Below, piece by piece: positions 24,604 to 31,306 of a stretch of 40,829 nucleotides of DNA. Source of the stretch: an uncultured Flavobacteriales bacterium (lineage in GTDB: Bacteria > Bacteroidota > Bacteroidia > Flavobacteriales > Flavobacteriaceae); the NCBI GenBank assembly GCA_913058295.1, contig CAJXRD010000030.1:1-40829 (forward strand), written 5' to 3'. Position 1 is the first letter of the stretch. Every line of letters starts with the position of its first letter. The translations under genes and the position numbers were made by a program. Below the pieces are notes generated by a model. The model was not told the origin of the DNA. It worked only from the letters and a program-made list of their open reading frames with translations, and searched no databases.

Positions 24604-25338
24604 TTAATACAAATATTTAATTTCTTTAAGCTTATAGTTTTTAATAATTCCCTGTTCGTTTTCAACTAAAAGCTCCCCTATTTCAGAAACACCTTTAATT
24701 ACTCCGTTGAAACGAAATCCTTTTGTGTCTTCAAAAACAGAAACTATATTTTTTCGAAAAAGGGTTTCTTCATACTCCCTTTTTAGAGTTTGGAATTCTT
24801 CTTTTTCAATCCTGTCCAATTCCTTTAAAATTGAATTGGAAACTATTTCTAAAACTTCCTCAAGGTTTTGCTTTCTACCTGTAGCCAATAATATAGAAGT
24901 AGCTTGAGGTAAATTTTCAAATTTCTCTTCATTTACATTGAGCCCAATACCAATAACAGAAGAAACAATTTTATTTTGCTTAATCTGATTTTCTATTAAT
25001 ATACCTGCCAATTTATTAGAATATGACATTATGTCGTTAGGCCATTTAATTGTTATATGTGGGACTAATATTTTATTTAAAGCATGATAAACACCAATAG
25101 AAACTGCATAAAGTATACTGGGTAAAAAGGAAACAGGAAGGTTTTCAAATCTCTTAAACACACTAAAAGTAAGGCTTTTAAGGTGTTGGGATTGCCAAGC
25201 AGCTCCTAACTGCCCTCTTCCTTTATTTTGCCTCTCTGAAACAACTATAGTTCCATCCAATAGCTTTACATTTTTACCTAGATCAATAAGGTAAGTATTT
25301 GTAGAGTCAATGGCATTAAGTTTGATTATATTCACCAT
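24604..25338 (-). CDS. birA: Biotin-protein ligase, monofunctional
   Basis: The 244-residue protein has the BPL/LplA catalytic core: STNTY near the start, the biotinyl-AMP loop GRGQLGAAW (canonical GRGRRGRxW, here with fewer Arg), KWPNDIM with the active Lys, and NKLAGILIENQ. A short C-terminal SH3-like domain (about 190-244) follows. It attaches biotin to acetyl-CoA carboxylase and similar carriers. There is no N-terminal winged helix, so it cannot act as the biotin repressor as E. coli BirA does. Divergent from rsfS across 97 bases holding two overlapping promoters and a palindrome. Confidence 0.94.
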   Translation of the reverse strand: MVNIIKLNAIDSTNTYLIDLGKNVKLLDGTIVVSERQNKGRGQLGAAWQSQHLKSLTFSVFKRFENLPVSFLPSILYAVSIGVYHALNKILVPHITIKWPNDIMSYSNKLAGILIENQIKQNKIVSSVIGIGLNVNEEKFENLPQATSILLATGRKQNLEEVLEIVSNSILKELDRIEKEEFQTLKREYEETLFRKNIVSVFEDTKGFRFNGVIKGVSEIGELLVENEQGIIKNYKLKEIKYLY

Positions 25339-25354
25339 ATAAAAATTGTGTTAA

Positions 25355-25366
25355 TGTAACGTTACA
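25355..25366. promoter_or_regulatory. 12-bp palindrome TGTAACGTTACA between birA and rsfS
   Basis: A perfect palindrome with the central AACGTT typical of LacI-family operators lies 17 bases upstream of the birA ATG, within its leader. No LacI-type regulator is in the window and a 12-bp palindrome is not rare by chance, so this is only a candidate operator. Confidence 0.3.
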
Positions 25367-25373
25367 AAAGCGT

Positions 25374-25401
25374 TTAAAGAAACAAATAATTAATAACTTA
25401 G
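25374..25401 (+). promoter_or_regulatory. rsfS promoter candidate
   Basis: -33-like TTTA (25374-25377), 17-base spacer, -7 TAACTTAG (25394-25401, one mismatch). A start near 25407 leaves a leader of about 30 bases before the TTG start of rsfS. Confidence 0.4.
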
Positions 25402-25407
25402 CGCTCT

Positions 25408-25415
25408 CAAATTTA
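25408..25415 (-). promoter_or_regulatory. -7 box of the birA promoter
   Basis: Minus-strand TAAATTTG matches TAnnTTTG exactly. The birA transcript would start near 25402 and run through the rsfS -7 box, so the two promoters interlock face to face. Confidence 0.5.
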
Positions 25416-25435
25416 CGAGATTAAAATATAAAGTA

Positions 25436-25822
25436 TTGAAAAAAGATAAAGGAACAGATCAGCTTATTACTCAAATAATAAAAGGCATTGAAGAAGTTAA
25501 GGGTCAAGACATTGAAATACTAGACCTTAGAGATATTGAAAATACAGTTTGTGATTATTTTATTATTTGCAACGGTAATTCTAATACTCAAGTGAATGCT
25601 ATTGTAAATTCTATTCAGAAAGTAGTAAGTAAGGCTTTGCATGAAAAACCATGGCATATAGAAGGTAGTAATAATGCAGAATGGGTGTTAATAGATTATG
25701 TACACGTTGTAACGCATGTTTTCCAGAAACATATTCGAGAGTTTTATGATATAGAAGGATTATGGGGAGATGCAAAATCTGTTAAAATAGAATCAGCTAA
25801 CTTAAAAAAAGAAAAAGCCTAA
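25436..25822 (+). CDS. rsfS: Ribosome silencing factor RsfS
   Basis: The 128-residue protein shows the RsfS/Iojap/DUF143 core: IEILDLRDIENTVCDYFIIC, NSNTQVNAIVNSI, KPWHIEG, EWVLIDYVHVVTHVF and REFYDIEGLWGDAK. It binds uL14 on the 50S subunit and blocks subunit joining under nutrient limitation. Start is TTG at 25436; the usual N-terminal KKKxxxDQLI pattern begins there and there is no ATG nearby. Its TAA overlaps the ftsH ATG by one base (TAATG), so the two are translationally coupled. Confidence 0.94.
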   Translation: MKKDKGTDQLITQIIKGIEEVKGQDIEILDLRDIENTVCDYFIICNGNSNTQVNAIVNSIQKVVSKALHEKPWHIEGSNNAEWVLIDYVHVVTHVFQKHIREFYDIEGLWGDAKSVKIESANLKKEKA

Positions 25823-27825
25823 TGGCAAACAATAATAAAAAACCAGAAATTAAGAAACCGAAATTTAATCAGAATTGGATTTTCGGTGCAATTATCGTTG
25901 TTTTTTTAGGGCTTATGCTTTCAGGTGGTGGCAGCTGGTCACAGCCCGAAAAAATCACACAATCAAAATTTGAAGATTTTTTACGTGAAGGAGATGTAGA
26001 AAGAATAGACGTTCTAAATAATAGAAACGTAAAGGTTTACCTTACTCCAGATGCAAAAACCAAAGAAAAACATATACAGAAAAAAGGTAATTCCATTTTT
26101 CCTGCAAATGCTGGTGATGCTAAATATCAATTTGAAATTGGTAACCTTGAAAATTTTGAAAATAGATTTGAGAAAATAAAGGAAGAAAACAATCTTTCTA
26201 CTGAAATTATTCCTGTTACAGACAGCAACCCAATGGGAGAAATATTACTTTCTCTACTTCCGTTTGTTGTTATTATTGGTATTTGGATTTTTATTATGAA
26301 AAGAATGTCTGGTGGCGCTGGTGGCGGTGCTGGAGGTCAAATTTTTAACATTGGAAAGTCTAAAGCAAAATTATTCGATGAGAATACCGATGTAAAAACT
26401 ACTTTTAAAGATGTTGCTGGATTAGAAGGTGCTAAAGAAGAAGTACAAGAAATTGTAGATTTCTTAAAGAAACCCGAAAAATATACTGCCTTAGGTGGAA
26501 AAATACCAAAAGGAGCTTTGCTTGTAGGGCTTCCAGGAACTGGTAAAACTTTATTAGCAAAAGCTGTTGCTGGTGAAGCTCACGTACCTTTCTTTTCCTT
26601 ATCTGGATCAGACTTTGTTGAGATGTTTGTAGGTGTAGGTGCTTCTCGTGTTAGAGATTTATTTAAACAAGCAAAAGAAAAATCTCCATCTATTATTTTT
26701 ATCGATGAAATTGACGCTATTGGACGTGCTAGAGGTAAAAATAATATGTCTGGGTCCAACGATGAAAGAGAAAACACATTGAATCAATTACTAACCGAAA
26801 TGGATGGTTTTGGCTCTAATTCTCATGTTATTGTTTTAGCTGCTACTAACCGTGCAGATGTTTTAGATAAAGCATTAATGAGAGCTGGTCGTTTTGATAG
26901 ACAAATTTATATTGACCTACCAGATGTAAGAGAACGTAAAGAAATTTTTGAAGTTCATCTACGTCCCTTAAAAATTGATGAAAAATTAGATACAGAGTTC
27001 TTATCCAAACAAACACCAGGTTTTTCTGGTGCAGATATTGCAAATGTTTGTAATGAAGCAGCTCTTATTGCTGCAAGACATGAAAAGAAACAAGTTGAAA
27101 AACAAGATTTTTTAGACGCTGTAGATAGAATAGTTGGTGGTCTAGAAAAAAAGAATAAAATCATTACTCCTTCTGAAAAGAGATCTGTTGCATTTCATGA
27201 AGCTGGACATGCTACCGTAAGCTGGATGTTAGAACATGCATCTCCCCTAGTAAAAGTTACGATTGTTCCTCGTGGACAATCCTTAGGTGCAGCATGGTAT
27301 TTACCAGAAGAGCGATCTTTAGTAAAACCTAACCAAATGCTAGACGAAATGTGTGCTACTCTTGGCGGTCGTGCAGCAGAAGAAGTTATTTTTAATGAAA
27401 TTTCTACTGGTGCTTTAAACGATTTAGAAAAAGTAACCAAACAAGCTCGTGCAATGGTTACCATTTATGGCTTAAATGACAAGATTGGGAACCTTACTTA
27501 TTATGATTCTTCAGGACAAAATGAATATGGTTTTACTAAACCATATAGCGAAAAAACTGCTGAATTAATTGATAAAGAAATTTCTATATTGATAGAATCA
27601 CAGTACCAAAGAGCTATTAAATTACTTGAAGAAAACAAAGATAAACTTACAGAATTGGCTAATGTTTTATTAGAAAAGGAAGTGATTTTCAAAGACAACC
27701 TTCTTGAAATATTTGGAAAAAGACCTTTTGATAAAGAAGAGGAAATTACTGAAGTTGAGACAAAAACTGAAAAAGTTAGTGATGAAGTTATCAATGACAA
27801 AGAGGAAGAAAAAAGTGCAACTTAA
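25822..27825 (+). CDS. ftsH: ATP-dependent membrane zinc metalloprotease FtsH
   Basis: The 667-residue protein has two membrane helices (about 18-38 and 138-155) flanking a periplasmic domain, then a Gly-rich linker, the AAA+ domain (Walker A GLPGTGKT 236-243; Walker B FIDEIDA with D295, E296; second-region RAGRFDRQI) and the M41 protease domain with HEAGH at 459-463. The Walker A has Leu where most FtsH have Pro. It degrades misfolded membrane proteins and regulatory substrates such as lipid-A enzymes. The acidic C-terminal tail (about 640-667, [14 protein letters not shown]...) is typical of this phylum. Coupled to rsfS. Confidence 0.98.
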   Translation: MANNNKKPEIKKPKFNQNWIFGAIIVVFLGLMLSGGGSWSQPEKITQSKFEDFLREGDVERIDVLNNRNVKVYLTPDAKTKEKHIQKKGNSIFPANAGDAKYQFEIGNLENFENRFEKIKEENNLSTEIIPVTDSNPMGEILLSLLPFVVIIGIWIFIMKRMSGGAGGGAGGQIFNIGKSKAKLFDENTDVKTTFKDVAGLEGAKEEVQEIVDFLKKPEKYTALGGKIPKGALLVGLPGTGKTLLAKAVAGEAHVPFFSLSGSDFVEMFVGVGASRVRDLFKQAKEKSPSIIFIDEIDAIGRARGKNNMSGSNDERENTLNQLLTEMDGFGSNSHVIVLAATNRADVLDKALMRAGRFDRQIYIDLPDVRERKEIFEVHLRPLKIDEKLDTEFLSKQTPGFSGADIANVCNEAALIAARHEKKQVEKQDFLDAVDRIVGGLEKKNKIITPSEKRSVAFHEAGHATVSWMLEHASPLVKVTIVPRGQSLGAAWYLPEERSLVKPNQMLDEMCATLGGRAAEEVIFNEISTGALNDLEKVTKQARAMVTIYGLNDKIGNLTYYDSSGQNEYGFTKPYSEKTAELIDKEISILIESQYQRAIKLLEENKDKLTELANVLLEKEVIFKDNLLEIFGKRPFDKEEEITEVETKTEKVSDEVINDKEEEKSAT

Positions 27826-27899
27826 TTCATAATCTAAATTTAATATTATTTTTTAACAAAAGATTAGGGTAAGAAAACTCTTAGTAATTTTAGATTTTA

Positions 27900-27907
27900 T
27901 ATATTTG
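27900..27907 (+). promoter_or_regulatory. -7 box of the LUD-cdsA-psd-ACBP operon
   Basis: TATATTTG is an exact TAnnTTTG box in the 120-base gap after ftsH, 38 bases before the LUD gene ATG. No clear -33 TTTG at the right distance. Confidence 0.5.
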
Positions 27908-27945
27908 GTAATTAAGTTAACCTACAATTTCTCAACAAATAGTTT

Positions 27946-28548
27946 ATGAGCTTGCTAAAAAAACTTTTTGGTAATAAAGGTAAATCAGAGATAAGTATTC
28001 CACAATCTGACCAAAGCAGTTATTTTCCAAATGAAAAGGCTCCTACAGACGAAAAGTTCACATACAATTTTAATAAAAACGGCGGCAAGTTTTTGTATTG
28101 TATAACTATGGATGAAACTCTAGAAGCTTTTAAAAGCATTTTAGAGGAAAACAATATTGAAGAGTCAGACATATATTGTATTAATGAACAATTAGGCCCT
28201 AGGTTTAATAATGCTAAATTCAATTATGATAAAGTTAAAGACAACTCTTTTTTTCTAACTACCTGTGAATCATTAATAGCGAACGATGGTTCCATTTTAT
28301 TATCTTCCAATCAAATTAAAGAAAAAAAATTAAACGAACTTCCTACAAAATTAATCATTTTTGCTACTACTAGTCAATTAGTTGATTCTATTAGTGAAGG
28401 TCTTCGGAAAATAAAAAACCAAAGTAAAAACCTCATTCCTAGTAACATTACAACAATTCGAGATTTTGAAACTGATAAAGAAAAGGATTTTATGAGTTAT
28501 GGAAGTAGCACAAAAAACTTATATTTGTTGCTACTGGAAGACTTATAA
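27946..28548 (+). CDS. LUD-domain (LutC/YkgG-like) protein without Lut partners
   Basis: The 200-residue protein starts MSLLKKLFGNKGKSE and contains a LUD-like part (about 45-200) with LTTCESLIANDGSILLSSNQ and LPTKLIIFATTSQLVDSI, a pattern of LutC/YkgG. In other bacteria LutC works with LutA and LutB in lactate oxidation, but those genes are not here. The protein leads a phospholipid operon and its stop is followed after one base by the cdsA ATG. Its role in this setting is not known; assignment to LUD is by pattern only. Confidence 0.78.
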   Translation: MSLLKKLFGNKGKSEISIPQSDQSSYFPNEKAPTDEKFTYNFNKNGGKFLYCITMDETLEAFKSILEENNIEESDIYCINEQLGPRFNNAKFNYDKVKDNSFFLTTCESLIANDGSILLSSNQIKEKKLNELPTKLIIFATTSQLVDSISEGLRKIKNQSKNLIPSNITTIRDFETDKEKDFMSYGSSTKNLYLLLLEDL

Positions 28549-28549
28549 T

Positions 28550-29359
28550 ATGAAAGACGTTGCCATTCGGTTTTTATCAGGAGTACTTTTTGTTTCCTTA
28601 ATTTTTACATCCATATTTTTATCTCGTGAATGGTTCATAGGTTTAATATTTGTTCTTGCAATTATCACCTTAAATGAATTTTTACGGCTACTCTCACTAA
28701 AAGGTATAATAGCTTATCTTTTACTTGCTATCGCATTTTATTTTTTTAGTTATATAGAGATCAACCCTACTTCAATTAATATATTATTAGGCCTTTCTAT
28801 ACTGGTAAATCTTTATTTATTTAGAGATGCCTTAATTTTAAAAGATCTTACACTATTTAATAAAAGACGATACTTTTGCATTATATTTTATATAATAAGT
28901 GGCTTTGTTTTTTTAACATTAATCCCCTCAATTGGTGCCAGTAATGAATTTAACCCAACCATTTTATTTAGTATATTTATCTTAGTTTGGTCTAATGATA
29001 CCTTTGCTTATTTAATTGGAAAGAGCTTCGGAAAAAGAAAATTACTGGAAAGTATTTCACCTAAAAAAACTGTTGAAGGTTTTTTTGGCGGTTTAGTAGG
29101 TGCTCTTATTACAAGTATTATTTTAAGTAAATTTGCAGAGTTATATAATATATATATATGGTTATCTATAGCAATTATCGTTTCGTTTATGGGTACAATT
29201 GGAGATTTAATACAATCAAAATTTAAAAGAAAGGCTGGAGTTAAAGATAGTGGTAAAATAATGCCAGGACATGGTGGATTATATGACAGACTTGATAGTA
29301 TTATTTATGCTAGCCCTTTTATTTACTCATTTTTATTAATAATAGATTATGTTTCATAA
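28550..29359 (+). CDS. cdsA: Phosphatidate cytidylyltransferase
   Basis: The 269-residue inner-membrane enzyme has about seven to eight hydrophobic helices and the CDS signature near its C-terminus, GDLIQSKFKRKAGVKDSG followed by KIMPGHGGLYDRLDS. It makes CDP-diacylglycerol, the precursor of bacterial phospholipids. I start at ATG 28550 (MKDVAIRFLSG); an earlier in-frame start would overlap the LUD gene by about 50 bases. The end overlaps psd by 11 bases. Confidence 0.95.
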   Translation: MKDVAIRFLSGVLFVSLIFTSIFLSREWFIGLIFVLAIITLNEFLRLLSLKGIIAYLLLAIAFYFFSYIEINPTSINILLGLSILVNLYLFRDALILKDLTLFNKRRYFCIIFYIISGFVFLTLIPSIGASNEFNPTILFSIFILVWSNDTFAYLIGKSFGKRKLLESISPKKTVEGFFGGLVGALITSIILSKFAELYNIYIWLSIAIIVSFMGTIGDLIQSKFKRKAGVKDSGKIMPGHGGLYDRLDSIIYASPFIYSFLLIIDYVS

Positions 29360-29996
29360 AGAAGGATATAAAATAATAACTGTCGCTTTTCTTATTTGTG
29401 CAGTACTAAGTTTAACTGCTCATTTTTTAATTGAAAATGAATTAGTAGAAAAAGGAGTTATTCTTATTTTTCTAATTTTATTGATTCTGATATTGCAATT
29501 TTTTAGAAACCCTGAAAGAAATTTCGAATTGAATCCGAACGAAATTTTATCACCAGTTGATGGTAAAGTAGTGGTTATTGAAGAAGTTTTTGAAAAAGAA
29601 TATTTTAAAGACAAACGATTACAGATTTCTGTATTCATGTCTCCACTTAATGTACATGTAACTAGATATCCTGTTGGCGGAAATGTAGTGTTCAGCAAAT
29701 ACCATCCTGGTAAGTTTTTAGTTGCTTGGCATCCCAAATCATCTGAAGAAAATGAGCGCACCACAGTAGTAGTTAAAAGCAAGGTATTTGGAGATGTTTT
29801 ACACAGACAAATAGCTGGCGCAGTAGCTAAACGAATCGTTAATTACGCTAAGGAAGGACAAGAAGTGGAACAAGCTTCAGATAGTGGCTTTATAAAATTT
29901 GGGTCAAGAGTAGATATTTTTTTACCTTTAGGGACTAAAATTAATGTTTCATTAAATCAGAAAGTAAAAGGTGGTGTTTCCATCCTTGCTCAATAA
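29349..29996 (+). CDS. psd: Phosphatidylserine decarboxylase, short type
   Basis: The 215-residue proenzyme has a membrane-anchoring N-terminus (about 8-50), the LSPVDGKVVVIEEV block (as SPVDGKVV), VFMSPLNVHVTRYPVGG, and the self-cleavage region SGFIKFGSRVDIFLP in which the chain breaks before Ser to create the pyruvoyl group. It converts phosphatidylserine to phosphatidylethanolamine. It overlaps cdsA by 11 bases and its stop overlaps the next ATG (TAATG). PssA is not in the window. Confidence 0.95.
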   Translation: MFHKEGYKIITVAFLICAVLSLTAHFLIENELVEKGVILIFLILLILILQFFRNPERNFELNPNEILSPVDGKVVVIEEVFEKEYFKDKRLQISVFMSPLNVHVTRYPVGGNVVFSKYHPGKFLVAWHPKSSEENERTTVVVKSKVFGDVLHRQIAGAVAKRIVNYAKEGQEVEQASDSGFIKFGSRVDIFLPLGTKINVSLNQKVKGGVSILAQ

Positions 29997-30262
29997 TGAC
30001 TTCCGAAGAATTAAATATCGCCTTTATCAAAGCTGTAAAAAGCATAAATGACCATCAGGAACCTTTTCCTGCAGACCTATTATTACGCCTTTATTCCTAT
30101 TATAAAGTTGCAACTAATGACCAGGACACTCCTCGTAGTAGAACTCCTCTAATAAATGCATTTAAAATTAATGCACTCTTTCAAGCACAAAACCTTACAG
30201 AAGATGAGGCAAAGAAACAATATATAGATTGTGCGGAACATTATTTTTTATATAGAAAGTAA
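29996..30262 (+). CDS. Acyl-CoA-binding protein (ACBP)
   Basis: The 88-residue protein matches ACBP: an opening helix NIAFIKAVKSIN, the central LLRLYSYYKVATNDQD and the later helices through KINALFQAQ and DEAKKQYIDCAEHY, with the usual Tyr/Lys ligand positions. ACBP binds long-chain acyl-CoA in the cytosol. In bacteria it is not universal, and its coupling to psd suggests it buffers or delivers acyl-CoA for membrane lipid synthesis (inference). Start ATG 29996 overlaps the psd stop. Confidence 0.9.
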   Translation: MTSEELNIAFIKAVKSINDHQEPFPADLLLRLYSYYKVATNDQDTPRSRTPLINAFKINALFQAQNLTEDEAKKQYIDCAEHYFLYRK

Positions 30263-30387
30263 TACCCTATAAAACTAACACTTTATCGATTTTTTCTCTT
30301 AAGTACCTAAATATCACTTAACTTTATTGTATTAAATATTACTCCTCATTTTATAAGCATTTTTTTTATTAACTAACTAACAAAAAA

Positions 30388-30507
30388 ATGATTACTAAAA
30401 AAAACTACTATCTTATTGATAATGTTGAAAAACAGTTGAAGTATTTTATAAAAAAAGCAGGTCTTATATTAATTGGAATAGTTGTTTCCTTTTTTTTTAA
30501 AAATTAA
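30388..30507 (+). CDS. Possible 39-residue single-pass membrane microprotein
   Basis: ATG 30388 is preceded by AACTAACTAACAAAAAA, the A-rich type of leader seen at real starts in this genome. The peptide has a Tyr/Lys-rich charged N-terminus (MITKKNYYLIDNVEKQLKYF), then KKAGLILIGIVVSFFFKN, which would span the membrane with positive charges on both sides. No family is recognised. It may be a real small protein or an AT-rich chance ORF; conservation of the reading frame in relatives would decide. Confidence 0.4.
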   Translation: MITKKNYYLIDNVEKQLKYFIKKAGLILIGIVVSFFFKN

Positions 30508-30603
30508 CACCTAATTTAATTTCACCCAGAACAATCCTCTTAAACTTTTTAAATGGCAATAGTTTATGATGCCGAGATATGTTTAAAAGTCAAGTCTATT
30601 TAG

Positions 30604-30611
30604 TAACTTTG
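30604..30611 (+). promoter_or_regulatory. -7 box of upp
   Basis: TAACTTTG is an exact TAnnTTTG box; a TTTA 18 bases upstream may serve as -33. It leads to a leader of about 30 bases before upp. Confidence 0.6.
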
Positions 30612-30647
30612 GTTGCAATAGACTTCCTATTTAATTAAACAAAACTT

Positions 30648-31301
30648 ATGACTATTCACCATTTAGAAAAAAACAATTCCATTTTAAATAAGTTTATCGC
30701 TGAAATAAGAGATGAAGGCATTCAGAAAGACTCGATGCGTTTTAGAAATAATATATCACGAATAGGGGAAATTTTAAGCTACGAATTAAGCAAACACTTA
30801 AATTATAGTAGGCAAGAAATCACCACTTGTTTAGGAACAAAGAACATAAATTTACCCAGTAATAAAATAGTTTTATGTTCTGTATTAAGAGCTGGCTTAC
30901 CTTTACACCAAGGTTTATTAAATTATTTTGATGATGCCGAAAGTGCTTTTATTTCAGCATACCGAAATCATCCAGTAGAGGGTTCAAAGTCTGAAATTAT
31001 CGTAGAGTACTTTGCAGCACCTTCTTTAGAAAATAAAACTTTATTATTAGCAGATCCAATGTTGGCAACCGGGCAATCTTTAATTGCGGTCTATGATGCC
31101 ATAAAAAAATATGGAAATACCAAAGAAATTCATTTGGTATCTGTTATCGCTTCCACAGAAGGAATTGAATCTATAAAAAACCATTTTCCAGAAAACACAC
31201 ACCTTTGGATTGCTGCAATAGATGATGAACTAAACGACAAAGGATATATTGTCCCTGGCTTAGGAGATGCTGGTGATTTGGCTTTTGGAAGTAAGTTATA
31301 A
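30648..31301 (+). CDS. upp: Uracil phosphoribosyltransferase
   Basis: The 217-residue enzyme has the PRTase PRPP motif LLADPMLATGQSLIAVYD and, at the C-terminus, the uracil-binding region YIVPGLGDAGDLAFG, the hallmark of UPRT. It salvages uracil to UMP. The length and the N-terminal RFRNNISRIGEILSYELSKH pattern are family-typical. ATG 30648 follows an A-rich leader. The gene ends 5 bases before the converging valS. Confidence 0.96.
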   Translation: MTIHHLEKNNSILNKFIAEIRDEGIQKDSMRFRNNISRIGEILSYELSKHLNYSRQEITTCLGTKNINLPSNKIVLCSVLRAGLPLHQGLLNYFDDAESAFISAYRNHPVEGSKSEIIVEYFAAPSLENKTLLLADPMLATGQSLIAVYDAIKKYGNTKEIHLVSVIASTEGIESIKNHFPENTHLWIAAIDDELNDKGYIVPGLGDAGDLAFGSKL

Positions 31302-31306
31302 TCCCT

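Larger units (their letters stand above)
30263..30647. other. 385-base gap between ACBP and upp
   Basis: The gap holds a 39-codon ORF (30388-30507) and the upp -7 box (30604-30611). Near 30318 a TAACTTTA, one base off TAnnTTTG, could serve the small ORF. I see no hairpin terminator for the lipid operon and nothing else. Confidence 0.6.

Noticed and set aside
26580-27800. Several open frames antisense to ftsH
   Set aside because: All lie within the conserved AAA+ and protease domains and have low-complexity Ser/Leu-rich translations without known motifs.
28499-28549. Earlier in-frame start for cdsA
   Set aside because: It would overlap the LUD gene by 50 bases; ATG 28550 begins the family-typical membrane N-terminus one base after the LUD stop.
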